From the NCBI GenBank assembly GCA_037013495.1, contig CM072812.1, positions 60,668,938 to 60,732,937 on the forward strand: 64,000 bases of DNA. Reading direction: 5' to 3'. Position 1 is the stretch's first letter. Each line of letters starts with the position of its first letter. The notes beneath the pieces are model-generated. The model saw only the letters and a program-made list of their open reading frames with translations, ran no database searches and was not told the DNA's origin. This document shows positions 54,878 to 64,000 of this stretch, piece by piece. This stretch comes from Hippophae tibetana (Eukaryota; Streptophyta; Magnoliopsida; Rosales; Elaeagnaceae). Made by a program: the position numbers and the translations under genes.

Positions 54878-57800
54878 AAAAGACCTTCCATATGATTTAT
54901 TAAAATAGCCGTGTCGATGCACGATTTAAAAATTTAACAGTTTACAATTAATAACTTCTTTATTTTTTAAACTGTGACATGCTGCAACAATCTTATTTTT
55001 TTCAAAATAAAAGATAGATTAACACACATAAAAAAAAGAACAAAAAAAAGATACGAAGAATTTAAAAAAAAATAAAATAGGAAATCCAAAAATTAAAACA
55101 ACGACAACAAAATGGATAGAAAACGCAAGGGATGAAGGATTAAATTTCTTTCTTTTTATTGTGAATTTTCATTCCATAACGAAAAAAACAATTAAATAAT
55201 TATTGTTTTAAATCTAAAATTCAAAAATGGAAAAATGAAGACATATAACCTTTTTTTTGCCACCAAGGCTCTCATTGTAAATTATATGTAACCTTTAGGG
55301 GAACAACCTAGAAACTCAACGAAATATTAACGATTGAATTGCAAAGAACGTGGTTAAGATGATTAATAAAGAATCCTATAGAAAAAGAACCGAAAAGAAC
55401 ACAATATGTTGAGACCAAAATTTATGAGATCAGTAAGTTTGTAAACAATGGAGTTTGGGTTCCCAAATGTTGAGAACAGAACTAATGCTTTGTTGCATTT
55501 TTAGAAATCGAAACAACCTTCCATATGATTTATTATAATAGCCGTGTCGAAGCACGATTTCAAAATTTTAATAGTTTAACGTTGCAACCGCAATTAATAA
55601 CTTCTTTATTTTTTAAACTGTGACATGCTGCAACAATCTTATTTTTTTGAAAATAAAAGTTATATTAACACACATAAAAAAAAGAACAAAAAAAAGATAC
55701 GAAGAATTTAAAGAAAAATAAAATAGGAAATCCAAAAATTAAAACAACGACAACAAAATGGATAGAAAACGCAAGGGATGAAGGATTAAATTTCTTTCTT
55801 TTTATTCTGAATTTTCATTCCATAACGAAATAAACAATTAAATAATTAATATTTTAAATCTAAAATTCAAAAATGGAAAAATGACGACATATAACCTTTT
55901 TTTTGCCACCAAGGCTCTCATTCTAAATTATATGTTACCTTTAGGTGAACAACCTAGAAACTCAACGAAATATTAACGATTGAATTGCAAAGAACATGGT
56001 TAAGATGATTAATAAAGAATCCTATAGAAAAAGAACCGAAAAGAACACATTATGTTGAGACCAAAATTTATGACATGAGTAAGTTTGTAAACAATGGAGT
56101 TTGGGTTCCCAAATGTTGAGAACAGAACTAATGCTGTTTTGCATTTTTAGAAATCGAAACGACCTTCCATATGATTTATTATAATAGCCGTGTCGATGCA
56201 CGATTTAAAAATTTTAATAGTTTAACGTTACAACCCCAATTAATAACTTCTTTATTTTTTAAACTGTGACATGCTGCAACAATCTTATTTTTTTGAAAAT
56301 AAAAGATATATTAACACACATAAAAAAAAGAACAAAAAAAAGATACGAAGAATTTAAAGAAAAATAAAATAGGAAATCCAAAAATTAAAACAACGACAAC
56401 AAAATGGATAGAAAACGCATGGGATGAAGGATTAAATTTCTTTCTTTTCATTCTGAATTTTCATTCCATACGAAATAAACAATTAAATAATTAATGTTTT
56501 AAATCTAAAATTCAAAAATGGAAAAATGATGACATATAACCTTTTTTTTGCCACCAAGGCTCTCATTCTAAATTATATGTTACCTTTAGGTGAACAACCT
56601 AGAAACTCAACGAAATATTAACGATTGAATTGCAAAGAACGTGGTTAAGATGATTAATAAAGAATCCTATAGAAAAAGAACCGAAAAGAACACAATATGT
56701 TGAGACAAAAATTTATGACATCAGTAAGTTTGTAAACAATGGAGTTGGGGTTCCCAAATGTTGAGAACAAAACTAATGCTTTGTTGCATTTTTAGAAATC
56801 GAAACGACCTTCCATATGATTTATTATAATAGCCGTGTCGATGCACGATTTAAAAATTTTAATAGTTTAACGTTGCAACCCCAATTAATAACTTCTTTAT
56901 TTTTTAAACTGTGACATGCTGCAACAATCTTATTTTTTTGGAAATAAAAGATAGATTAACACACATAAAAAAAAGATACGAAGAATTTAAAGAAAACTAA
57001 AAAAGGAAATCCAAAAATTAAAACAACGACAACAAAATGGATAGAAAATGCAAGGGATGAAGGATTAAATTTCTTTCTTTTTATTCTGAATTTTCATTCC
57101 ATAACGAAAACAACAATTAAATAATTATTGTTTTAAATCTAAAATTCAAAAATGGAAAAATGAAGACATATAACCTTTTTTTTGCCACCAAGGCTCTCAT
57201 TCTAAATTATATGTAACCTTTCGGTGGATAACCTAGTAACTCAACGAAATATTAACGATTGAATTGCAAAGAACGTGGTTAAGATGATTAATAAAGAATC
57301 CTATAGAAAAAGAACCGAAAAGAACACAATATGTTGAGACCAAAATTTATGACATGAGTAAGTTTGTAAACAATGGAGTTTGGGTTCCCAAATGTTGAGA
57401 ACAGAACTAATGCTTTGTTGCATTTTTAGAAATCGAAAAGACCTTCCATATGATTTATTATAATAGCCGTGTCGATGCACGATTTAAAAATTTAACAGTT
57501 TACAATTAATAACTTCTTTATTTTTTAAACTGTGACATGCTGCAACAATCTTATTTTTTTCAAAATAAAAGATAGATTAACACACATAAAAAAAAGAACA
57601 AAAAAAAGATACGAAGAATTTAAAAAAAAATAAAATAGGAAATCCAAAAATTAAAACAACGACAACAAAATGGATAGAAAACGCAAGGGATGAAGGATTA
57701 AATTTCTTTCTTTTTATTGTGAATTTTCATTCCATAACGAAAAAAACAATTAAATAATTATTGTTTTAAATCTAAAATTCAAAAATGGAAAAATGAAGAC

Positions 57801-58384
57801 ATATAACCTTTTTTTTGCCACCAAGGCTCTCATTGTAAATTATATGTAACCTTTAGGGGAACAACCTAGAAACTCAACGAAATATTAACGATTGAATTGC
57901 AAAGAACGTGGTTAAGATGATTAATAAAGAATCCTATAGAAAAAGAACCGAAAAGAACACAATATGTTGAGACCAAAATTTATGAGATCAGTAAGTTTGT
58001 AAACAATGGAGTTTGGGTTCCCAAATGTTGAGAACAGAACTAATGCTTTGTTGCATTTTTAGAAATCGAAACAACCTTCCATATGATTTATTATAATAGC
58101 CGTGTCGATGCACGATTTCAAAATTTTAATAGTTTAACGTTGCAACCCCAATTAATAACTTCTTTATTTTTTAAACTGTGACATGCTGCAACAATCTTAT
58201 TTTTTTGAAAATAAAAGATATATTAACACACATAAAAAAAAGAACAAAAAAAAGATACGAAGAATTTAAAGAAAAATAAAATAGGAAATCCAAAAATTAA
58301 AACAACGACAACAAAATGGATAGAAAACGCAAGGGATGAAGGATTAAATTTCTTTCTTTTTATTCTGAATTTTCATTCCATAAC
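53656..58384. repeat. Tetramer HOR, 2558-bp period, ~1.85 copies
   Basis: Monomer starts are 53992, 54626, 55259, 55905, 56550, 57184 and 57817. Sequence at offset 2558 agrees from about 53656/56214 to 55826/58384. Differences seen include a 1-bp loss (CCATACGAAATAAAC) at about 56468, ATGATGAC against ATGACGAC, AACAATTGAG against AACAATGGAG, TTAAAATAGCC at about 54901, GTCGAAGCAC at about 55548, AACCGCAATT at about 55588 and AAAAGTTATATT at about 55657. It has accumulated more changes than the other tetramers. Confidence 0.84.
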
Positions 58385-58411
58385 GAAAAAAAAAATTAAA
58401 TAATTAATGTT

Positions 58412-59905
58412 TTAAATCTAAAATTCAAAAATGGAAAAATGAAGACATATAACCTTTTTTTGCCACCAAGGCTCTCGTTCTAAATTATATGTAACCTTTA
58501 GGTGAACAACCTAGAAACTCAACGAAATATTAACCATTGAATTGCAAAGAACGTGGTTAAGATGATTAATAAAGAATCCTATAGAAAAAGAACCGAAAAG
58601 AACACAATATGTTGAGGCCAAAATTTATGACATGAGTAAGTTTGTAAACAATGGAGTTTGGGTTCCCAAATGTTGAGAACAGAACTAATGCTTTGTTGCA
58701 TTTTTAGAAATCGAAACGACCTTCCATATGATTTATTATAATAGCCATGTCGATGCACGATTTAAAAATTTTAATAGTTTAACGTTGCAACCCCAATTAA
58801 TAACTTCTTTATTTTTTAAACTTTGACATGCTGCAACAATCTTATTTTTTTGGAAATAAAAGATAGATTAACACACATAAAAAAAAGAACAAAAAAAAGA
58901 TACGAAGAATTTAAAGAAAACTAAAAAAGGAAATCCAAAAATTAAAGCAACGACAACAAAATGGATAGAAAACGCAAGGGATGAAGGATTAAATTTCTTT
59001 CTTTTTATTCTGAATTTTCATTCCATAACGAAAAAAACAATTAAATAATTAATGTTTTACATCTAAAATTCAAAAATGGAAAAATGAAGACATATAACCT
59101 TTTTTTGCCACCAAGGCTCTCGTTCTAAATTATATGTAACCTTTAGGTGAACAACCTAGAAACTCAACGAAATATTAACCATTGAATTGCAAAGAACGTG
59201 GTTAAGATGATTAATAAAGAATCCTATAGAAAAAGAACCGAAAAGAACACAATATGTTGAGGCCAAAATTTATGACATGAGTAAGTTTGTAAACAATGGA
59301 GTTTGGGTTCCCAAATGTTGAGAACAGAACTAATGCTTTGTTGCATTTTTAGAAATCGAAACGACCTTCCATATGATTTATTATAATAGCCGTGTCGATG
59401 CACGATTTAAAAATTTTAATAGTTTAACGTTGCAACCCCAATTAATAACTTCTTTATTTTTTAAACTTTGACATGCTGCAACAATCTTATTTTTTTGGAA
59501 ATAAAAGATAGATTAACACACATAAAAAAAAGAACAAAAAAAAGATACGAAGAATTTAAAGAAAACTAAAAAAGGAAATCCAAAAATTAAAGCAACGACA
59601 ACAAAATGGATAGAAAACGCAAGGGATGAAGGATTAAATTTCTTTCTTTTTATTCTGAATTTTCATTCCATAACGAAAAAAACAATTAAATAATTAATGT
59701 TTTACATCTAAAATTCAAAAATGGAAAAATGAAGACATATAACCTTTTTTTGCCACCAAGGCTCTCGTTCTAAATTATATGTAACCTTTAGGTGAACAAC
59801 CTAGAAACTCAACGAAATATTAACCATTGAATTGCAAAGAACGTGGTTAAGATGATTAATAAAGAATCCTATAGAAAAAGAACCGAAAAGAACACAATAT
59901 GTTGA
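58412..59905. repeat. Near-perfect tandem copy of one 645-bp L monomer
   Basis: Monomer starts are 58462 and 59107, with the duplicated stretch reaching into the unit at 59752. Both copies have ATGTTGAGGCC, TTAAACTTTGACATG, ATTAAAGCAACG, TTTTACATC, a T7 run and CTCTCGTTC. I saw one difference: AGCCATGTCG at about 58746 against AGCCGTGTCG. This is the clearest single-monomer duplication in the window and probably among the youngest events. Confidence 0.88.
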
Positions 59906-60547
59906 GACAAAAATTTATGACATCAATAAGTTTGTAAACAATGGAGTTTGGGTTCCCAAATGTTGAGAACAGAACTAATGCTTTGTTGCATTTTTAGAAA
60001 TCGAAACGACCTTCCATATGATTTATTATAATAGCCGTGTCGATGCACGATTTAAAAATTTTAATAGTTTAACGTTGCAACCCCAATTAATAACTTCTTT
60101 ATTTTTTAAACTGTGACATGCTGCAACAATCTTATTTTTTTGGAAATAAAAGATAGATTAACACACATAAAAAAAAGAACAAAAAAAAGATACGAAGAAT
60201 TTAAAGAAAACTAAAAAAGGAAATCCAAAAATTAAAGCCACGACAACAAAATGGATAGAAAACGCAAGGGATGAAGGATTAAATTTCTTTCTTTTTATTC
60301 TGAATTTTCATTCCATAACGAAAAAAAAAATTAAATAATTAATGTTTTAAATCTAAAATTCAAAAATGGAAAAATGAAGACATATAACCTTTTTTTGCCA
60401 CCAAGGCTCTCGTTCTAAATTATATGTAACCTTTAGGTGAACAACCTAGAAACTCAACGAAATATTAACCATTGAATTGCAAAGAACGTGGTTAAGATGA
60501 TTAATAAAGAATCCTATAGAAAAAGAACCGAAAAGAACACAATATGT
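59430..60547. repeat. 1.1-kb segment shared with 62653-63770 (offset 3223)
   Basis: The end of the 59107 unit (TTAAAGCAACG, TTTTACATC) followed by the 59752 unit (GACATCAATAAG, TTAAAGCCACG, CGAAAAAAAAAATTAAAT) recurs in the units at 62330 and 62975. Five monomers separate the copies. The match stops where GTTGAGGCC (about 60547) meets GTTGAGACA. Confidence 0.8.
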
Positions 60548-60756
60548 TGAGGCCAAAATTTATGACATGAGTAAGTTTGTAAACAATGGAGTTTGGGTTC
60601 CCAAATGTTGAGAACAGAACTAATGCTTTGTTGCATTTTTAGAAATCGAAACGACCTTCCATATGATTTATTATAATAGCCGTGTCGATGCACGATTTAA
60701 AAATTTTAATAGTTTAACGTTGCAACCCCAATTAATAACTTCTTTATTTTTTAAAC

Positions 60757-61160
60757 AGTGACATGCTGCAACAATCTTATTTTTTTGAAAAACAAAGATA
60801 GATTAACCCGCATAAAAAAGGAACAAAAAATAGATACGATGATTTTAAAGAAAACTATAAAAGGAAAACAAAAAATCAAAACAACGACAGCAAAATGGAT
60901 AGAAAACGCAAGTGATGAAGGATTAAATTTCTTTCTTTTTATTCGGAATTTTAACTCAAGAATGCAAAAAACTATTAAATAATTATTGTTTTAAATCTAA
61001 AATTCAAAAATGGAAAAATGAAGACATATAACCTTTTTTTTCCACCAAGGCTCTCGTTCTAAATTATATGTAACCTTTAGGTGAACAACCTCGTAACTCA
61101 ACCAAATATTTACGATTGAATTGCAAAGAACGTGGTTAAGATGATTAATAAATAATCCTA
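60757..61160. repeat. D-type tract embedded in L-type monomers
   Basis: Within otherwise ordinary L monomers (starts 60397 and 61041), this stretch switches to TTAAACAGTGACATG, GAAAAACAAAGATAG, CCCGCATAAAAAAGGAAC, ACTATAAAAGGAAAAC, AAAAATCAAAAC, ATTCGGAATTTTAAC and TCAAGAATGCAAAAAAC. It goes on to TTTTTTTTCCACCAAGG (landmark G lost), CCTCGTAACTCAACC, AATATTTACG and AATAATCC, then returns to L sequence. Its closest relative is the tail of 45026-45671, 15 kb away. The short tract and two clean edges suggest conversion or a double exchange. Confidence 0.82.
60758..60982 (+). pseudogene. Possible decayed coding segment (open frame of 74 codons)
   Basis: A GTG-initiated 74-codon frame in the D-type tract ends at TAA; an in-frame TAA lies two codons before it, so it has no upstream extension. 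The last ~50 codons correspond to a frame that is open in most monomers (from GATACGAAG to the final AAATAA), including the motif KWIENA-DEGLNFFLFI. Similar open frames occur at 21901-22110, 24435-24644, 30142-30369, 30777-30989, 40310-40522, 43476-43688, 47295-47480, 47936-48160, 50503-50727 and 62046-62258. Elsewhere the front half is closed by AGATAG in one phase, or by phase shifts in the A8 runs. A T-poor A-rich tract rarely makes stops by chance, GTG starts are unlikely in a eukaryote, and I recognise no protein family. At most this is a fossil. Confidence 0.12.
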
Positions 61161-64000
61161 TAGAAAAAGAACCGAAAAGAACACAATATGTTGAGACAAA
61201 AATTTATGACATCAATAAGTTTGTAAACAATGGAGTTTGGGTTCCCAAATGTTGAGAACAGAACTAATGCTTTGTTGCATTTTTAGAAATCGAAACGACC
61301 TTCCATATGATTTATTATAATAGCCGTGTCGATGCACGATTTAAAAATTTTAATAGTTTAACGTTGCAACCCCAATTAATAACTTCTTTATTTTTTAAAC
61401 TGTGACATGCTGCAACAATCTTATTTTTTTGGAAATAAAAGATAGATTAACACACATAAAAAAAAGAACAAAAAAAAGATACGAAGAATTTAAAGAAAAC
61501 TAAAAAAGGAAATCCAAAAATTAAAGCAACGACAACAAAATGGATAGAAAACGCAAGGGATGAAGGATTAAATTTCTTTCTTTTTATTCTGAATTTTCAT
61601 TCCATAACGAAAAAAAAATTAAATAATTAATGTTTTACATCTAAAAATCAAAAATGGAAAAATGAAGACATATAACCTTTTTTTGCCACCAAGGCTCTCG
61701 TTCTAAATTATATGTAACCTTTAGGTGAACAACCTAGAAACTCAACGAAATATTAACCATTGAATTGCAAAGAACGTGGTTAAGATGATTAATAAAGAAT
61801 CCTATAGAAAAAGAACCGAAAAGAACACAATATGTTGAGACCAAAATTTATGAGATCAGTAAGTTTGTAAACAATGGAGTTTGGGTTCCCAAATGTTGAG
61901 AACAGAACTAATGCTTTGTTGCATTTTTAGAAATCGAAACAACCTTCCATATGATTTATTATAATAGCCGTGTCGATGCACGATTTCAAAATTTTAATAG
62001 TTTAACGTTGCAACCCCAATTAATAACTTCTTTATTTTTTAAACTGTGACATGCTGCAACAATCTTATTTTTTTGAAAATAAAAGATATATTAACACACA
62101 TAAAAAAAAGAAAAAAAAAAGATACGAAGAATTTAAAGAAAAATAAAATAGGAAATCCAAAAATTAAAACAACGACAACAAAATGGATAGAAAACGCAAG
62201 GGATGAAGGATTAAATTTCTTGCTTTTTATTCTGAATTTTCATTCCATAACGAAATAAACAATTAAATAATTAATATTTTAAATCTAAAATTCAAAAATG
62301 GAAAAATGATGACATATAACCTTTTTTTTGCCACCAAGGCTCTCATTCTAAATTATATGTTACCTTTAGGTGAACAACCTAGAAACTCAACGAAATATTA
62401 ACGATTGAATTGCAAAGAACATGGTTAAGATGATTAATAAAGAATCCTATAGAAAAAGAACCGAAAAGAACACATTATGTTGAGACCAAAATTTATGACA
62501 TGAGTAAGTTTGTAAACAATAGAGTTTGGGTTCCCAAATGTTGAGAACAGAACTAATGCTGTTTTGCATTTTTAGAAATCGAAACGACCTTCCATATGAT
62601 TTATTATAATAGCCGTGTCGATGCACGATTTAAAAATTTTAATAGTTTAACGTTGCAACCCCAATTAATAACTTCTTTATTTTTTAAACTTTGACATGCT
62701 GCAACAATCTTATTTTTTTGGAAATAAAAGATAGATTAACACACATAAAAAAAAGAACAAAAAAAAGATACGAAGAATTTAAAGAAAACTAAAAAAGGAA
62801 ATCCAAAAATTAAAGCAACGACAACAAAATGGATAGAAAACGCAAGGGATGAAGGATTAAATTTCTTTCTTTTTATTCTTAATTTTCATTCCATAACGAA
62901 AAAAACAATTAAATAATTAATGTTTTACATCTAAAATTCAAAAATGGAAAAATGAAGACATATAACCTTTTTTTGCCACCAAGGCTCTCGTTCTAAATTA
63001 TATGTAACCTTTAGGTGAACAACCTAGAAACTCAACGAAATATTAACCATTGAATTGCAAAGAACGTGGTTAAGATGATTAATAAAGAATCCTATAGAAA
63101 AAGAACCGAAAAGAACACAATATGTTGAGACAAAAATTTATGACATCAATAAGTTTGTAAACAATGGAGTTTGGGTTCCCAAATGTTGAGAACAGAACTA
63201 ATGCTTTGTTGCATTTTTAGAAATCGAAACGACCTTCCATATGATTTATTATAATAGCCGTGTCGATGCACGATTTAAAAATTTTAATAGTTTAACGTTG
63301 CAACCCCAATTAATAACTTCTTTATTTTTTAAACTGTGACATGCTGCAACAATCTTATTTTTTTGGAAATAAAAGATAGATTAACACACATAAAAAAAAG
63401 AACAAAAAAAAGATACGAAGAATTTAAAGAAAACTAAAAAAGGAAATCCAAAAATTAAAGCCACGACAACAAAATGGATAGAAAACGCAAGGGATGAAGG
63501 ATTAAATTTCTTTCTTTTTATTCTGAATTTTCATTCCATAACGAAAAAAAAAATTAAATAATTAATGTTTTAAATCTAAAATTCAAAAATGGAAAAATGA
63601 AGACATATAACCTTTTTTTGCCACCAAGGCTCTCGTTCTAAATTATATGTAACCTTTAGGTGAACAACCTAGAAACTCAACGAAATATTAACCATTGAAT
63701 TGCAAAGAACGTGGTTAAGATGATTAATAAAGAATCCTATAGAAAAAGAACCGAAAAGAACACAATATGTTGAGACAAAAATTTATGACATCAATAAGTT
63801 TGTAAACAATGGAGTTTGGGTTCCCAAATGTTGAGAACAGAACTAATGCTTTGTTGCATTTTTAGAAATCGAAACGACCTTCCATATGATTTATTATAAT
63901 AGCCGTGTCGATGCACGATTTAAAAATTTTAATATTTTAACGTTGCAACCCCAATTAATAACTTCTTTATTTTTTAAACTGTGACATGCTGCAACAATCT
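61160..64000. repeat. L-type monomers to the window end
   Basis: Monomer starts are 61685, 62330, 62975 and 63620 (partial), all at 644-645 bp spacing. Most have a T7 run, CTCTCGTTC, TTAACCATTG, GACATCAATAAG and TTAAAGC(C/A)ACG. The last partial unit has AATATTTTAACG in place of AATAGTTTAACG at about 63933. The array continues beyond the window. Confidence 0.9.
61755..62653. repeat. 0.9-kb segment shared with 55330-56228 (offset 6425)
   Basis: The end of the 61685 unit and the first half of the 62330 unit share GAGATCAG, CGATTTCAAAAT, GATATATT, ATTAATATTTTAAATC, ATGTTACC, GAACATGG, CACATTATGTTGAG and ATGCTGTTTTGC with the units at 55259 and 55905. The flanks on both sides are different L sequence. 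The block links the 55-kb and 62-kb parts ten monomers apart. Confidence 0.8.

Larger units (their letters stand above)
1..64000. repeat. Satellite DNA array, ~637-bp monomer, fills the window
   Basis: The landmark GCCACCAAGG recurs 100 times (first 552, last 63620), with spacings only of 625-636 bp (66 intervals) or 644-647 bp (33 intervals). Every stretch I read aligns to the same monomer, so nothing else is inserted. Partial monomers at 1-551 and 63620-64000 show that the array continues both ways. GC is about 26% (counted on 6281-6913). No open frame reaches 80 codons anywhere. Long monomers, higher-order periodicity and the absence of genes are what is known of eukaryotic centromeric or heterochromatic satellites; the exact location and species are not deducible. 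I do not recognise the family by name. Confidence 0.98.

Noticed and set aside
2120..59905. Near-identical HOR copies as pure assembly artefacts
   Set aside because: Several copies differ by private substitutions or small indels (for example 7291/12379, 39080, 33220, 49491, 58746), and the repeat lengths vary. This cannot be excluded for the 1910-bp trimer without reads.
21901..62258. Eleven 61-75 codon frames on the + strand as genes
   Set aside because: All lie at the same place in the monomer, start with GTG or ATG depending on phase, and are open only when A-run lengths or AGATAG variants allow. Most of the 100 monomers are closed there. Repetition follows the HOR duplications (for example 2534 and 2567 bp), not selection.
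1..64000. CRISPR array
   Set aside because: Repeat units are ~637 bp with no unique spacers; CRISPR repeats are about 21-50 bp with distinct spacers.
1..64000. rDNA spacer or 5S array
   Set aside because: No rRNA gene or conserved 5S control region is present in any monomer; GC is too low and the unit shows no transcript signals.

Overview
The whole 64 kb window is one uninterrupted tandem satellite array. I found no protein-coding gene, RNA gene, transposon, CRISPR array or single-copy DNA. The landmark GCCACCAAGG (rarely altered by one base) occurs 100 times, from 552 to 63620. The mean spacing is about 637 bp and every interval lies between 625 and 647 bp, so there is no insertion of any size. 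The array runs off both ends of the window. The monomer I counted (6281-6913) has 167 G+C in 633 bp, about 26% GC. This is eukaryotic heterochromatin-type DNA, either (peri)centromeric or another block satellite. The sequence alone does not identify the lineage.

Monomers fall into two main length classes. Short (S, about 633 bp) units have the junction AACAGTTTACAATTAAT. Long (L, about 645 bp) units carry an extra 12 bp, ACGTTGCAACCC, at that point. Of the 99 complete intervals, 66 are 625-636 bp and 33 are 644-647 bp. S units split into an A type (GCAGGCGATG, then CATTCCATAACG) and a B type (GCAAGCGATG, then CAATCAAGAATG). A rarer, more divergent D type occurs in three whole monomers and one short tract.

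The array is a mosaic of nested higher-order repeats (HORs). 1-6.3 kb: mixed units and a 1910-bp trimer (L-A-B) twice. 6.3-15.3 kb: a 2544-bp tetramer (L-A-A-B), three near-perfect copies and part of a fourth. 16.4-19.0 kb: a 1279-bp dimer twice. 19.0-21.2 kb: S units. 21.2-26.1 kb: a 2534-bp tetramer twice. 25.8-45.5 kb: a roughly 10.16-kb (16-monomer) repeat in two patchy copies, containing 1266-bp dimers, a 1911-bp trimer and a 2544-bp tetramer. 45.5-47.5 kb: the most divergent monomers, marking a change of domain. 47.5-58.4 kb: mostly L units in a 2567-bp tetramer, a 1280-bp dimer and a 2558-bp tetramer. 58.4-64 kb: L units only, with a near-perfect tandem copy of one 645-bp monomer and one D-type tract.

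No genes work together here. The biological content is the array's history of unequal exchange and conversion, a few conserved motifs within the monomer that could bind protein, and a weak, unproven hint that part of the monomer derives from an old coding segment. HOR block edges were placed by eye between flanking diagnostic differences and are good to a few tens of bases.
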